Assembly: GCA_017307275.1 (NCBI GenBank) | Contig: JAFKFK010000008.1 | Coordinates: forward strand, 124,001-188,000 | DNA: 64,000 nucleotides | Direction of reading: 5' to 3' | Origin: Alphaproteobacteria bacterium | GTDB lineage: Bacteria; Pseudomonadota; Alphaproteobacteria; Reyranellales; Reyranellaceae | Shown: positions 42,895 through 53,066 of the stretch, in pieces | Layout: each line of letters begins with the position of its first letter | Position numbering within the stretch: the first letter of the stretch is position 1 | The notes under the pieces: model-generated | The model's database searches: none | What the model was told of the DNA's origin: nothing | What the model saw: the letters and a program-made list of their open reading frames with translations, nothing else | Made by a program: the position numbers and the translations under genes

Positions 42895-43884
42895 CTACGA
42901 CGGCAGCAGCTTCAACTGCCGCAGCAGCGCCCGCTCCTCTTCGAGCGTACGCGCCATCTCGTCCCTATAGGCGGGGCCGTCGAGCAGGATCAGAGGCTGA
43001 TCCATATTGTCGAGGAACTGCAGATGTTGCGGTTCCTCCGCTGCCGCACGGAAGGCATCGGCCAGCACCTTGACCACGGCAGGATCCATGCCGCGCGGGC
43101 CGATCAGACCGCCGGGGCTGTCGACGACCACGTCGAAGCCCAGTTCACGCACCGTCGGCGCGTCGGGGAAGCGCTTCGCCCGCTTCGCGGTGAAGACGGC
43201 CAGGAGCCGGAGCTTGCCCGCCATGACCATCGGAGCCCAGCCCGAGGACTCCGAGGCAAAGTCGATCTCGCCGCCCAGCAAGGCCCGCATCGTGTCAGCC
43301 GTGCCGCGATAGGGCGCATGCGTCCAGGAGAGGCCCTGCATCATGCCGAGTCGCTCCATGGCGAGATGCTGGGTCGAGCCAATGCCCAGGGTGCCCCAGT
43401 TCAGCTTGCCGGGATTGGCTTTGGCATAGGCCAGCAGTTCCGGCAGCGTCTGCCAGGGCGCATCGGCTCGCACCACGACGCCCATGACGAAGCCGGTGAT
43501 CTGCAGGATATAGGTGAGATCCTTGATCGGATCGTAGCGGAGCTGCGTATTGAGCAAGGGCTGGCGCAGTACGCTCATGTGCATCTGGGAGATCGTGTAG
43601 CCGTCGGGCTTTGCGTCCTGCAGTGCCAGCGCGCCCAGCACGCCCGAGGCGCCGCCCTTGTTCTCGACGACAACCGGTTGGCCGAGCTTCTTCGCCGCCG
43701 ACTCCGCCAGGATACGGAAGCCGCCATCGGCCGGCCCACCGGCGGCCCAAGGAATGATCAGCTTGATGGGCCGGTCGGGAAAGCGCCCTTGGGCCTTCAG
43801 AGAAAGCGGCGAAACACCTGCCGCAAGAACGGACATGCCGGCAAGCGCCACGCGCCGCGTCATCAATCGCTTGTTGCGAACCAT
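42895..43884 (-). CDS. Tripartite tricarboxylate transporter (Bug) substrate-binding protein
   Basis: Start at ATG 43884 (MVRNKRLMTRRVALAGM); the longer frame from 44112 runs into unrelated upstream sequence. The 329 residues start with a twin-arginine-like export signal (TRRVALAGMSVLAAGVSPLSLKAQ) and follow with FPDRPIKLIIPWAAGGPADGGFRILAESAAKKLGQPVVVENKGGASG. PYRGTADTMRALLGGEIDF is the usual ligand-loop region. Bug proteins bind carboxylates in the periplasm; orphan members (no permease here) are common. 97 bp downstream of the small hypothetical. Confidence 0.9.
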   Translation of the reverse strand: MVRNKRLMTRRVALAGMSVLAAGVSPLSLKAQGRFPDRPIKLIIPWAAGGPADGGFRILAESAAKKLGQPVVVENKGGASGVLGALALQDAKPDGYTISQMHMSVLRQPLLNTQLRYDPIKDLTYILQITGFVMGVVVRADAPWQTLPELLAYAKANPGKLNWGTLGIGSTQHLAMERLGMMQGLSWTHAPYRGTADTMRALLGGEIDFASESSGWAPMVMAGKLRLLAVFTAKRAKRFPDAPTVRELGFDVVVDSPGGLIGPRGMDPAVVKVLADAFRAAAEEPQHLQFLDNMDQPLILLDGPAYRDEMARTLEEERALLRQLKLLPS

Positions 43885-43981
43885 GGTCTTCGTACCCCCG
43901 CCCCGTTGGTTCGACTCTGGCCCCTCCACCTCGGCTCTTGCAAGCCAGACTGAACGGTTCTCGTGCTCCATTGCGTGACGG

Positions 43982-44365
43982 TTACGGCGACTTTGGCTCT
44001 GGCTTCGTCGCGAGCCAGGCGCGGGCGTCCGCTTCCGTCTTGAACATCTTGGCCGGCCGTTTGGACGGCGAGATGTTGACGAAACGCTTGTAGGCCATTT
44101 GCGCGTCCTCACTCTCGCCCACGACTGCCAGCGGCCCGCTGTCGAAGTTGGATGTGTAGGCGCTCAGCCGCGCGCCCAGCATCATGACGTCGTGGTCGTT
44201 GTAGACAGGTTCGAGAAGAGTGGCATCGAACAGCTTGGAGTAAGACAGCGCATTGGCCACAACGAGAGCATCGAAATGCTCCTCCATCTGCTTGAGAGTG
44301 ACCGGCCCTTCCGCAACGACGTGCACAAGTTTCTCAGAATGATGGATTTCCCAGCGCAACGGCAT
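43982..44365 (-). CDS. Hypothetical small protein
   Basis: The 127 residues are taken from ATG 44365 (MPLRWEIHHSEKLVHVVAEGPVTLKQMEEHFDALV). The beginning (HVVAEGPVTLKQMEEHFDAL) looks like SpoIIAA/STAS-like small domains (strand-helix pattern), but I cannot place it firmly. No transmembrane segment or signal. Upstream of the Bug gene and divergent from the RidA gene; function not known. Tail KRPAKMFKTEADARAWL also fits the STAS-like family. Confidence 0.65.
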   Translation of the reverse strand: MPLRWEIHHSEKLVHVVAEGPVTLKQMEEHFDALVVANALSYSKLFDATLLEPVYNDHDVMMLGARLSAYTSNFDSGPLAVVGESEDAQMAYKRFVNISPSKRPAKMFKTEADARAWLATKPEPKSP

Positions 44366-44503
44366 TGCTTGATCCTCGCGAACGCTTCCTGGACGTAAAC
44401 GTCGATGAAGTGTTCCACCGGATCGAAATTTACACCAGCCCTTGTCGCTCCCCTTCTCCACTCTTGACGACCGCCCCCTCGGGCTGCGCAGAGTCACGTC
44501 ATC

Positions 44504-44896
44504 ATGCCCAAACGCGCCGTTTCATCTCCCCGTGTCTTCAAGGGTAAACTTCCCTTCGCTCAGGCAACAATCGCCGGCGGATTCATGTTCGTCTGCTGCA
44601 CCGGTCGAGACCTCGAGGGGCGTTTCGCGACCGACGATGTCAGGCGCCAGACCCAGCAATGCATCGACAATATCCAGGCCCTGCTTCGGGAAGCCGGCGC
44701 CGATCTGCGCGACGTTGTGAAGTGCACTGTCTACGTCACGGATCGCGCCAACTGGGAACCGATGAACGAAGTCTACTTCAAGAACTTCGCAGACGACGCT
44801 CCACATCGCGTTTCCTGCATCGTCAGCGGTCTCGGTTCGCCGGATTGCCTTGTGGAGATCGATGCCACCGCCTATTTGGGCGACGCCGGCTCCTAG
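44504..44896 (+). CDS. RidA family protein
   Basis: The 130-residue RidA/YjgF/UK114 fold has GFMFVCCTGRD, QTQQCIDNIQALLREAGADLRDVVKCTVYVTD, APHRVSCIVSGLGSPDCLVEIDATAYLGD. The Arg in APHRVSC sits at the imine-binding Arg of active RidA. Hydrolyses reactive enamine/imine intermediates. Alone on the plus strand, divergent from the small hypothetical. Confidence 0.92.
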   Translation: MPKRAVSSPRVFKGKLPFAQATIAGGFMFVCCTGRDLEGRFATDDVRRQTQQCIDNIQALLREAGADLRDVVKCTVYVTDRANWEPMNEVYFKNFADDAPHRVSCIVSGLGSPDCLVEIDATAYLGDAGS

Positions 44897-44917
44897 CCGC
44901 CCAAATCCTCATCCGGC

Positions 44918-44948
44918 AGCCTCGCGACATCTCCTGAGTCGCAAGGCT
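44918..44948. terminator. Hairpin between convergent RidA and lipoprotein genes
   Basis: AGCCTCGCGAC (44918-44928) pairs with GTCGCAAGGCT (44938-44948) around a 9-base loop; one C-A mismatch in 11. It lies midway in the 69-bp gap between the two convergent stops. No strong T-tract on either side, so a bidirectional but weak terminator. Confidence 0.5.
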
Positions 44949-44965
44949 CCTGCCTGTGGTGCGCC

Positions 44966-45394
44966 TCAGTACGGCAGGCCGTAGTAGCCCGGATTGCCCC
45001 ACTCGCCCCAATCCCAGTCGTTGTCGACCTGGGCATCCATCGCGGAGGGGCTGTAGGGATCGTCCTGGTAGTTGGCCTTCATGGCCTGGGCGATCATCTG
45101 GCGGGACGCTTCCTTGATGTAGGCGTTGTAGGCGTCCTGCGTGCCCATGTAGAGGCAGCCGCACATCGTCGGGTCGGCATACAGCCAGACCGTCTTGCCC
45201 TGATAGGTCTTGCGCGTGAGCTTGTGCGGCGGCAGCTTCTTGAACGAAGCCGCCTGCCCCGGCGTCTTGAGGGAAACGACCTTGAAGCCCGAATCCGCCA
45301 GCATGTCCTGCTTGGACTCCGGCTTCGACGACGAGCAGGCCGCAGCGGTGGCGCCAACCGCCAGGATGGCAAGGATAGTCCTGATCGGCTTCAT
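44966..45394 (-). CDS. Putative lipoprotein of unknown function
   Basis: The 142 residues begin with a short signal and lipobox ([20 protein letters not shown], Cys20). A basic central domain follows ([35 protein letters not shown]) and a Trp/Tyr/Gly-rich acidic tail ([19 protein letters not shown]). It has a Cys-x-Cys pair. Product would be membrane-anchored. I recognise no family beyond a lipoprotein. Confidence 0.8.
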   Translation of the reverse strand: MKPIRTILAILAVGATAAACSSSKPESKQDMLADSGFKVVSLKTPGQAASFKKLPPHKLTRKTYQGKTVWLYADPTMCGCLYMGTQDAYNAYIKEASRQMIAQAMKANYQDDPYSPSAMDAQVDNDWDWGEWGNPGYYGLPY

Positions 45395-45416
45395 CTCGTC
45401 CCCCTCTGTGTCCCTG

Positions 45417-47033
45417 TCAGGCGGCGACCTTGAGCCCCGCCTTGGCGTCCTCTTTGATCATGTCCGCCCCCTTCTCGGCAATCATGATCGTGGGCGCATT
45501 GGTGTTGCCGGAGGTCACGGTCGGCATGATCGAGGCGTCGATCACGCGCAGGCCGGCCAGGCCATGCACCCGGAGCCGATCGTCGACCACGGCCATCGGG
45601 TCGGAGCCCATCTTGCAGGTGCCGACCACGTGATAGGTCGTCTGGCCGGTACGGCGGGCAAAATCGAGCCATTCGTCGTAGCTCTGGACCTTGTCGCCGG
45701 GGTTGTTCTCGTAGGCGATGTACTTGGCGACCGCCGGGTGCTGCAGGATCTTGCGGGCGATCTGCATGCCGGCGACCGTGCAGTCACGGTCGGTCTGGCT
45801 CGACAGGAAGTTCGGCCGGATGGCCGGCGACGCGCCGGGCGTGGCCGACTTGATATGGATCGAGCCGCGCGATTCCGGCCGGCACTGGCCGATAACGACG
45901 GTCATGCCGGGTTCGGCCTCGAGCAAACGAGTCGCCGCCGTGCCGTAGCTGGCGTGGGCCATGTGGAACTGCATGTCCGGCCCCTCGAGGCCCGGCCGCG
46001 TGCGCACGAAGCCGTACACGACACCGGCCGTCCAGGTGAGGATGCCGCGGCGGGTCGTGTAGTACTTCACGACCTCCTTCACCAGGTTGAGGCCGCGCGA
46101 CTGCTCGTTCAGGGTGAACTTGTTCTTCACCCGCCAGTTCATGCGCGGCGCGAAGTGGTCGCCGTAGTTCTCGCCGACGCCCTTCAGCTCGTGCCGAACC
46201 TCGATGCCATGGGTCTTTAGCAGCTCGGGCTGGCCAATACCCGAAAGCTCGAGGAGCTGCGGCGACTGGACAGCGCCGCAAGAGACGATGACCTCGCGAT
46301 TGGCCTTCGCCTGCTTCTCGCGGCCGTGCACGGTGTAGGCGACACCGACACAGCGCTTGCCTTCGAGCAGCAGACGGCTCGCGAGGGCATCGGTCTCGAT
46401 GTCGAGGTTGGGCCTGTGCCGGATCGGATCGATGAACGCGCGCGCCGTCGACCAGCGCTTTCCGCCCTTCATCGTCGTCTGGTAGTAGCCGAAGCCTTCC
46501 TGCTTGCCGTTGTTGTAGTCGGGGTTGCGCGGATAGCCCATGCCCTCTGCCGCGTCGATGAAGGCGTCACAGAGTTCGTGGCGCTCGATCATGTCGGCAA
46601 CGTTCAGCGGACCGTTCTTGCCACGGCTGTCGTCGCTCTTGCCTTCGTAGTGTTCCGACTTCTTGAAGTAGGGCAGCACGTGATCGTAGGACCAGCCGCG
46701 ATTGCCCTGCTGCGCCCAGGTATCGTAGTCGAGCGGTTGGCCGCGCACGTAGAGCATGCCGTTGATCGAGCTCGAGCCGCCCAGGGTACGGCCGCGCGGA
46801 CAGGGAATGGCGCGGCCCGCGACGTTGTCCTCGGGCTCCATCTCGAAGGCCCAGTTGAACTTGGTGCCGCGCATGAGCTGCGAGAAGCCGACCGGCACGT
46901 CGATCCAGATCGACTTGTCGCGAGGACCGGCCTCGAGCAGCAGTACCTTGACGTTGGGGTCCTCGCTCAGCCGCGCCGCCAGTACACATCCTGCCGAACC
47001 GCCACCTACGACGATGTAATCCCAATCAGCCAT
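45417..47033 (-). CDS. GMC family oxidoreductase
   Basis: Start at ATG 47033 ([26 protein letters not shown]); upstream frame is longer but not family-like. The 538 residues have the dinucleotide motif [13 protein letters not shown]-ring signature [20 protein letters not shown], and [10 protein letters not shown] with C-terminal [11 protein letters not shown] and [15 protein letters not shown]. His in TYHVVG is the catalytic base candidate. Choline/alcohol dehydrogenase-like. It lies 41 bp after the last ABC gene of the minus operon, so it may act on what that importer brings. Confidence 0.93.
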   Translation of the reverse strand: MADWDYIVVGGGSAGCVLAARLSEDPNVKVLLLEAGPRDKSIWIDVPVGFSQLMRGTKFNWAFEMEPEDNVAGRAIPCPRGRTLGGSSSINGMLYVRGQPLDYDTWAQQGNRGWSYDHVLPYFKKSEHYEGKSDDSRGKNGPLNVADMIERHELCDAFIDAAEGMGYPRNPDYNNGKQEGFGYYQTTMKGGKRWSTARAFIDPIRHRPNLDIETDALASRLLLEGKRCVGVAYTVHGREKQAKANREVIVSCGAVQSPQLLELSGIGQPELLKTHGIEVRHELKGVGENYGDHFAPRMNWRVKNKFTLNEQSRGLNLVKEVVKYYTTRRGILTWTAGVVYGFVRTRPGLEGPDMQFHMAHASYGTAATRLLEAEPGMTVVIGQCRPESRGSIHIKSATPGASPAIRPNFLSSQTDRDCTVAGMQIARKILQHPAVAKYIAYENNPGDKVQSYDEWLDFARRTGQTTYHVVGTCKMGSDPMAVVDDRLRVHGLAGLRVIDASIMPTVTSGNTNAPTIMIAEKGADMIKEDAKAGLKVAA

Positions 47034-47074
47034 GATACGCCTGCCTCCCGCCTTTGTTATTTGGCGGACGCAGT

Positions 47075-48049
47075 CTAGCGCAGATGACAGGAAACGTGAT
47101 GCCCCGGAGCGATTTCGCGCAGCGGTGGCGCTTCCACTTTGCAGCGCGCCTCGGCGTAGGGACAACGCGTGTGGAAGTGGCAGCCCGACGGTGGGTTCAC
47201 CGGGCTCGGCACGTCACCCTGCAACACCCGCTTCTGGCGTTTGACGGCTGGATCCGGCACCGGCACGGCCGACAGCAGCGCCTCGGTATAGGGGTGCTGG
47301 GCGCGCGTGAAGATCGAGCGGGTATCGGCATATTCGACGATGCGGCCGAGATACATGACCGCGATCTGGTGGCTGATGTGCTCCACCACCGCGAGGTTGT
47401 GCGAGATGAAGAGGTAGGAGAGCTGGCGTTCCCGTTGCAGGTCCATCAGCAGGTTGATGACCTGCGCCTGGATCGACACGTCGAGCGCCGACACCGGCTC
47501 GTCGCCCACGATCAGCTTCGGCCCCAGCGCCAGAGCGCGGGCGATGCCGATACGCTGACGCTGGCCACCCGAGAACTGGTGCGGGTAGTTGCTCATCTGC
47601 GCCGGCCGCAGTCCTACGCGCGCAAACAGCGCCGAGACCTGCTCCCGCCGCTCCTTGGTGTTCGCCACGCCGTGAACCAGCAACGGCTCGCCCACGATGT
47701 CGCCGGCCGTCTGTCGGGGATTGAGCGAAGAGAACGGGTCCTGGAAGATGATCTGCATCTGCCGACGGTAGGGCCTGAGCTCCGACTTCGAGAGCCCAAT
47801 GATCTCCTTGCCATCGACCTGGATGGAGCCCGAAGTCGGCTCGGTGAGCCGCAGCACCGCGCGGCCGGCCGTGGTCTTGCCACAGCCCGACTCGCCGACC
47901 AGGCCCAGCGTCTCGCCGGATTTGATGCTGAAGCTGACGCCGTCGACCGCGTAGACGTGGCCGACGGTACGGCGAAGCAGTCCCTTCTTTACCGGGAAGT
48001 GCTTCTTGAGGTCCTTGACCTCGATGACGGGGGCGTTTGCGCTAACCAT
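47075..48049 (-). CDS. ABC transporter ATP-binding protein (DppF type)
   Basis: ATG 48049 ([23 protein letters not shown]). Upstream frame lies in the DppD gene. The 324 residues have Walker [10 protein letters not shown], signature FSGGQRQR, Walker [13 protein letters not shown], the H-loop ISHNLA and a C-terminal oligopeptide-family Cys cluster, [14 protein letters not shown]. That suffix is typical of OppF/DppF and can bind Fe-S. It overlaps the DppD-type stop by 8 bp. Confidence 0.93.
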   Translation of the reverse strand: MVSANAPVIEVKDLKKHFPVKKGLLRRTVGHVYAVDGVSFSIKSGETLGLVGESGCGKTTAGRAVLRLTEPTSGSIQVDGKEIIGLSKSELRPYRRQMQIIFQDPFSSLNPRQTAGDIVGEPLLVHGVANTKERREQVSALFARVGLRPAQMSNYPHQFSGGQRQRIGIARALALGPKLIVGDEPVSALDVSIQAQVINLLMDLQRERQLSYLFISHNLAVVEHISHQIAVMYLGRIVEYADTRSIFTRAQHPYTEALLSAVPVPDPAVKRQKRVLQGDVPSPVNPPSGCHFHTRCPYAEARCKVEAPPLREIAPGHHVSCHLR

Positions 48050-49031
48050 TGGTGTGCCAGCAGGCGGCCCAGTGACCGGACTGCTTCTCCTCATAGGATG
48101 GCCGCTCGCGGCGGCAGAGATCGTCGGCGCGCTGGCAGCGCGGCGCGAAGGCACAGCCGGTCGGCAAGTCGAACAACGGCGGTACGATGCCGGGAATTTC
48201 CTGCAGGCGTTCCTGGCTGCGATCAGCTTGGCCACGCATCAGGTCGAGGCGCGGGATCGAGGCGAGCAGGCCTACCGTGTAAGGATGCAGCGGCTTGCTG
48301 AACAGCTCGCCCACCGTTGCTTCCTCGACCTTGCGGCCCGCATACATGACGATGACCCGCCGCGCCGTCTCGGCGACGACGCCGAGATCGTGCGTGATCA
48401 GGATCACCGCGGCGCTGAATTCGCGCTGCAGGTCGACGATCAGCTCCAGGATCTGGGCCTGGATGGTGACGTCGAGCGCCGTGGTCGGCTCGTCGGCGAT
48501 CAGCACTTTGGGATTGCAGGCGAGCGCCATGGCGATCATGGCACGCTGGCGCATGCCGCCCGAGAGTTGATGCGGATATTCCTTGGCACGCTGCACCGGC
48601 TCGGGGATGCGCACCAGATCGAGCATCTCGACCGCACGCTTCAGCGCAGCCTTGCGGTCCATGTTCCGATGAAGGATCAACGCCTCGGAGATCTGCTTGC
48701 CGATGGTCATCACCGGATTGAGCGATGTCATCGGCTCCTGGAAGATCATCGAGATCTCGTTGCCGCGCACGGCGCGCATCTCTTCTTCGCTGATCTTCAG
48801 GAGATCGCGGCCGCCGAGCTTGATCGCGCCCGAAACGATGCGGCCCGGCGGGCTCGGGATCAGGCGCATCAACGACAGTGCCGTCATGCTCTTGCCACAT
48901 CCCGATTCGCCGACGATTGCCAGGGTCTCACCGGCATCGACCTGAAAGTCGACACCGTCGACCGCCTTGACGATGCCCTGCCGCGTATAGAACCAAGTAC
49001 CGAGGCCTTCGACCTCCAGAAGAGAACTCAT
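48042..49031 (-). CDS. ABC transporter ATP-binding protein (DppD type)
   Basis: The 329 residues start at ATG 49031 ([29 protein letters not shown]). Walker [10 protein letters not shown], signature [15 protein letters not shown], Walker [14 protein letters not shown]-loop ITHDLG, and the C-terminal [16 protein letters not shown]ys block. Partner of the DppF-type ATPase. It begins 11 bp after the permease stop; the ORF further upstream is spurious. Confidence 0.94.
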   Translation of the reverse strand: MSSLLEVEGLGTWFYTRQGIVKAVDGVDFQVDAGETLAIVGESGCGKSMTALSLMRLIPSPPGRIVSGAIKLGGRDLLKISEEEMRAVRGNEISMIFQEPMTSLNPVMTIGKQISEALILHRNMDRKAALKRAVEMLDLVRIPEPVQRAKEYPHQLSGGMRQRAMIAMALACNPKVLIADEPTTALDVTIQAQILELIVDLQREFSAAVILITHDLGVVAETARRVIVMYAGRKVEEATVGELFSKPLHPYTVGLLASIPRLDLMRGQADRSQERLQEIPGIVPPLFDLPTGCAFAPRCQRADDLCRRERPSYEEKQSGHWAACWHTNG

Positions 49032-49042
49032 ATACGCTGCCC

Positions 49043-49936
49043 TCAGGTACGCTGGCGGGGATCGAGGATGTCGCGCAGCGCATCGCCCAGTAGGTTCGTA
49101 CCGAACACGGTGAGGCTGATGGCGACGCCCGGGAAGATCACCAGCCACGGCGCCGTGCGGACATACTCCGCGGCCGACTCCGAAAGCATGCGGCCCCATG
49201 ACGGATAGGGCTCAGGAATGCCGAGGCCCAGGAACGAAAGCGACGCTTCGGTGAGGATGGCCGAACCGAGCTGCGCGGTGGCCAGCACGATCAACGGCGC
49301 CAGGGTGTTCGGCAGCACATGGCGCACCGCAATACGCACCTCGCCCATGCCCACGGCGCGCGCCGCTTCGACGAAAGGCTGCTCGCGGAGCGACAGCGTA
49401 CTCGAACGGACGACACGAGCCACGCTCGGCACCAGCGGGATAGCGATCGCAAAGATGGTGTTCTCGAGCGACGGTCCCAGCGACGCTGCCATCACCAGCG
49501 CCATGACCAGGAGCGGCAGGGACTGCATGATGTCCATCACGCGCTGCGTGGCGAGATCGAACCAGCCGCCAAGGTAGCCGGACATCAACCCGATCGTGAC
49601 GCCCAGCACGCCACCCAGCAGAGTGGCGCCGGCACCGACCGCCAGCGAGATGCGCGCGCCGTAGACGATGCGGCTGAACATGTCGCGACCCATGAAGTCG
49701 GCGCCCAGCCAATACATGCTGCCTGGTTTGGCCAACGAGAACTTGGCGTTGGTCGTCGTCGGGTCCATCGGCGCGATGAAGTTTGCGAACGCCGCGGTGA
49801 AGATGAACAGGAGGACGATCAATGCTCCTACCGCCCCCAGCGGGTACCGACGCGCCAGGAAGAGGATCTGGCCGCCGGTCGACGAGACGTTGGCGCCCGC
49901 ACGAGCGAGTTCGGCCTCGTGGTTGATGATAGCCAT
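49043..49936 (-). CDS. ABC transporter permease (DppC type)
   Basis: The 297 residues have [30 protein letters not shown], the DppC/OppC N-domain, EAA loop [21 protein letters not shown] and [22 protein letters not shown]. About six membrane segments. It starts 10 bp after the DppB-type stop. Confidence 0.93.
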   Translation of the reverse strand: MAIINHEAELARAGANVSSTGGQILFLARRYPLGAVGALIVLLFIFTAAFANFIAPMDPTTTNAKFSLAKPGSMYWLGADFMGRDMFSRIVYGARISLAVGAGATLLGGVLGVTIGLMSGYLGGWFDLATQRVMDIMQSLPLLVMALVMAASLGPSLENTIFAIAIPLVPSVARVVRSSTLSLREQPFVEAARAVGMGEVRIAVRHVLPNTLAPLIVLATAQLGSAILTEASLSFLGLGIPEPYPSWGRMLSESAAEYVRTAPWLVIFPGVAISLTVFGTNLLGDALRDILDPRQRT

Positions 49937-49946
49937 TATGGGCCCC

Positions 49947-50894
49947 TCAGTCCGCGAACTTGATGCGCGGGTCGAGGGCCATGTAGGCCATGTCGACCAG
50001 GAAATTCACCGTCACCACGATGAAGGCGATCAGCATCACGAGGTTCTGCACGATCGGGTAGTCACGCCACAGGATCGCCTCGACGAGGAAGCGGGCGACG
50101 CCCGGAATGTTGAACACCGTCTCGGTGACGATCAGGCCACCGACCAGGAAGGCTGCCTCGATGCCGATAATAGTGACGACCGGCAGGAGAGCGTTGCGCA
50201 ACGCATGCTCGTAGTTGACCGAGGTCTGCGACGCCCCCTTGGACCGCGCGGTGCGGATATAGTCCTGGCGCAGGACCTCGAGCATCGAGGAGCGGGTCAA
50301 TCGCATGATCAACGCCGAACTGCGGAAGCCCACCGCCGCAGCGGGAATGCTGAGCAGCAGCACCTCGTCGATGAAACTTCGTGGTTCGTTGGTGTAGATC
50401 GGAATCATGCCGAACCACTGGACCGACGCCATGAGGATCAACAGCCCCAGCCAGAAGGACGGCAACGACAGGCCGCTAAGACTGAGGACACGCAGGAAGT
50501 AGTCGAGACCCGTATTCTGGCGTACCGCGCTGATGACGCCGAGCGGCACGCCCAGAATCACGGAGAAGAACAGCGCCAGCCCCGCCAGCTTGGCGCTGAT
50601 CGGGATGCGTGGCGCGATCTCCTCGATGGCCGGCCGCTCGGAGACGTAGGCGAAGCCCAGGTCGCCACGAAACAGGCCACCGATCCACTGCAGATATTGA
50701 TCGAAGATCGGCCGGTCGAGGCCGAGCTCGGCGATGATCTTGGCCTTCTCTTTCGGGTCGGCAATGCCCGCCGAATCCACGAGGATGTCGGCGACATTGC
50801 CCGGCACGAGACGCAGCATCACGAAGATCAGTACTGACATTCCGAAGAGTGTCAGCACCATCAACAGAAAGCGGCGAGTGAGATAGGCCCCCAT
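49947..50894 (-). CDS. ABC transporter permease (DppB type)
   Basis: The 315 residues start GAYLTRRFLLMVLTLFGMSVLIFVMLRLVPGN, the standard DppB start, with the EAA loop RTARSKGASQTSVNYEHALRNALLP and DMAYMALDPRIKFAD at the C-terminus. About six membrane segments. It follows the SBP gene by 35 bp. Confidence 0.93.
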   Translation of the reverse strand: MGAYLTRRFLLMVLTLFGMSVLIFVMLRLVPGNVADILVDSAGIADPKEKAKIIAELGLDRPIFDQYLQWIGGLFRGDLGFAYVSERPAIEEIAPRIPISAKLAGLALFFSVILGVPLGVISAVRQNTGLDYFLRVLSLSGLSLPSFWLGLLILMASVQWFGMIPIYTNEPRSFIDEVLLLSIPAAAVGFRSSALIMRLTRSSMLEVLRQDYIRTARSKGASQTSVNYEHALRNALLPVVTIIGIEAAFLVGGLIVTETVFNIPGVARFLVEAILWRDYPIVQNLVMLIAFIVVTVNFLVDMAYMALDPRIKFAD

Positions 50895-50929
50895 CTTTTC
50901 CTTTCCCTAGCGGCGGCTGGAAGGACCGT

Positions 50930-52528
50930 TTAACGGTCGAGCCACATGTCCTCGAAACGCCAGCCGTTGTAGATGCTGTTGTGCTGGAGAACGACGCCCT
51001 TCAGTTGCGGCGTCCAGCAGGTAGCAGCGACGTTGTGCACGATGACCGGCCGCGCGCCGTCCTCGGCGAGTTTCTTCTCGATCTCCCACACGATCTTCTT
51101 GCGCTTCTCACGATCGGGTTCGGCCGACTGCTGGTCGATCAGCTTGTCGATCTCGGGATTCTTGTAGGAGGTGTAGTTGCGGTCCGACGTCGAGTAGAAA
51201 TTCTCGTAGAAGGCCGTATCCGGATCATCGACACCGAGCCCCGTCAGGTTCATGCCGAGCTGGTAGTCTTTGCGCTGGACCTTGGTGTACCAGACCGTCG
51301 TGTCGATGGGGTCGAGCTCCGCCTCGATATACACGTGCTTGAGCTGGTCGATCAGGATGACGGCAGGATCGCGGTAGATGGCGATGTTGCGTGTCGACAC
51401 CTTGACCTTGAGCGGCTTGTCCTTGGAGTAGCCGAGGCCTTCCATGATCTTGCGAGCCTCCGCGCGGCTCTTCTCGACGTCACTTGCGAAGCCTGGCAGC
51501 GTCTGCAGCATTTCCTTCGGCATACCCCAGAAGCCGGCAGGCGGCGGCAGCATGGCCGCGCCGCTCAGCGCATTGCCCTGGAACAGGATATCGTTGAAGG
51601 GCTTCTGATCGATCGACAGGACGAGTGCACGGCGCACTTCGGGCTTGTCGAACGGCGGCGATTCCGGGTTGATCAGGATGTTCTGGTTGACGTTGCTTGG
51701 CCGCGGTTCGCAGACCGCATCAGCCTTCTGGGCCTTGATATCCTTCAGCAACGGGAAGGTCACATCCGAGTCGAACGTCATGTCGAATTCGCCGGCGACG
51801 AAACCCAGCATGCGTGTGCTGCGGTTAGGTACGATCTTCCAGTCGATGGCGTCGAGGTAGGGCAGACCCTTCTTCCAGTAGTCGGGATTGCGCACGAGCT
51901 TGATCGACTCATTGCGCTTGAAATCGGCGACCTTGAATGGCCCCGTCCCGATCGGCTTGGAACGCATGTCGCGACCCTGCGCGTGGCAGGCATAGACCGG
52001 CGAATAGCCAGCCGCCAGCATCGACAGGAAGGAAGGCTGTGGCCGGCCGAGCGTGAAGGTGACCTCCGTATCGGATCCGACAGTGACTTCCTTCAGATTG
52101 TTGTACCAGACCTTGCGCGGGTTCTTGCGGATCAGGTCCGACTTCTCGTCGGCCTTGCCGCTGAGCGCATCCCAGGTGCACTTCACATCTTTGGCGGTGA
52201 AGGGCTTGCCGTCATGCCACTTCACGCCAGAACGCAGCTTGAAGGTGAGTTTGGTCTGGTCTGGATTCCACGACCAGCTCTCGGCGAGATCGGGAACGAT
52301 CTTGTCCGGGCTGTTGATCTTCTCCTTGGGATCGAAGACCACGAGATTGTTGAACACCGCCATGAACGGCTGGATGACGGAGATCGTCGCTTCTTCGTGA
52401 ATCGACGCGCTCGGCGGATTGTCACGATGAGAGATGCGGAGCGTTCCTCCCTGCTTCTGTGCGAACGCAGGCGACGCAATAACAAAAGCGGCTAAGCCGC
52501 TGGCAACGGCTGCCAGACGAGTGCGCAT
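50930..52528 (-). CDS. ABC transporter substrate-binding protein (oligopeptide family, SBP 5)
   Basis: The 532 residues have a Sec signal (MRTRLAAVASGLAAFVIASPAFAQ) and the SBP_bac_5 pattern GGTLRISHRDNPPSASIHEEA, LVVFDPKEKINSPDKIVPDLAESWSWNPDQTKLTFKLRSGVKWHDGKPFTAKDV. Periplasmic ligand-binding part of the second importer; the substrate is not readable. First gene of the minus operon SBP-DppB-DppC-DppD-DppF, with GMC following. 52529-52617 before it holds only a short AT-rich hairpin on the plus strand. Confidence 0.93.
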   Translation of the reverse strand: MRTRLAAVASGLAAFVIASPAFAQKQGGTLRISHRDNPPSASIHEEATISVIQPFMAVFNNLVVFDPKEKINSPDKIVPDLAESWSWNPDQTKLTFKLRSGVKWHDGKPFTAKDVKCTWDALSGKADEKSDLIRKNPRKVWYNNLKEVTVGSDTEVTFTLGRPQPSFLSMLAAGYSPVYACHAQGRDMRSKPIGTGPFKVADFKRNESIKLVRNPDYWKKGLPYLDAIDWKIVPNRSTRMLGFVAGEFDMTFDSDVTFPLLKDIKAQKADAVCEPRPSNVNQNILINPESPPFDKPEVRRALVLSIDQKPFNDILFQGNALSGAAMLPPPAGFWGMPKEMLQTLPGFASDVEKSRAEARKIMEGLGYSKDKPLKVKVSTRNIAIYRDPAVILIDQLKHVYIEAELDPIDTTVWYTKVQRKDYQLGMNLTGLGVDDPDTAFYENFYSTSDRNYTSYKNPEIDKLIDQQSAEPDREKRKKIVWEIEKKLAEDGARPVIVHNVAATCWTPQLKGVVLQHNSIYNGWRFEDMWLDR

Positions 52529-52617
52529 GAAAGTCCTCCCAGACTCGACACGTGCGGGCGTGTGTTTTTCTTCCCCGTTGGCCGAGAGGCTATCACATCA
52601 TGTGCAAGGGCCAAGCC

Positions 52618-53010
52618 TTAATGCGCCCCCGGCTCGCTCGACGGACCTTTCAGCTCGATCTGATTTCCTTCGGGGTCATCGAAATAGACCGAAGGTCCGT
52701 TGCCTTCCGCACCGTAACGCTCGACGGTTTCGCCGACCGATACCCCAAACGGAGCCAGCCGCGTGACGATGGCGTCACGATCGAATGGCTCAACACGGAA
52801 GCATAGGTGATCCATGTTCGGCGCGCCGTTCGCACGCTCTGCAGCGATCAGATCCAGCAGCGAGGCGCCAGCGCGCATCTGCACCAGGCCCAGCCTTTTC
52901 AGCCGGCGTTCTTCCTTGAAGCCCAGGGCTTGCTCATAGAAACGGACCATCGCTTCGAGGTCACGCACGCGCAGCACGACATGGTCGATTCGTTCGACAT
53001 GGAAGCTCAT
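52618..53010 (-). CDS. VOC family protein
   Basis: Start at ATG 53010 (MSFHVERIDHVVLRVRDLEAMVRFYEQALGF). The 130 residues have glyoxalase-like repeats: RIDHVVLRVRDLEAMVRFYEQALGFKEER, MDHLCFRVEPFD, VYFDDPEGNQIELKG. His in IDHVVL, His in MDHLCF and Glu in QIELKG fit the VOC metal site. Divergent from the aldolase gene, 56 bp between starts. Confidence 0.9.
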   Translation of the reverse strand: MSFHVERIDHVVLRVRDLEAMVRFYEQALGFKEERRLKRLGLVQMRAGASLLDLIAAERANGAPNMDHLCFRVEPFDRDAIVTRLAPFGVSVGETVERYGAEGNGPSVYFDDPEGNQIELKGPSSEPGAH

Positions 53011-53066
53011 GGTGACTAGCCTATCCTCCAAAGGACCAATGTCCAGGAATCGCATCGGGAGGAGAT

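Noticed and set aside
52540..52565. Plus-strand hairpin ACACG-TGCGGG-CGTGT followed by GTTTTTCTT.
   Set aside because: The T-tract is on the plus strand, where no gene ends. The adjacent genes are both on the minus strand, so it is probably chance.
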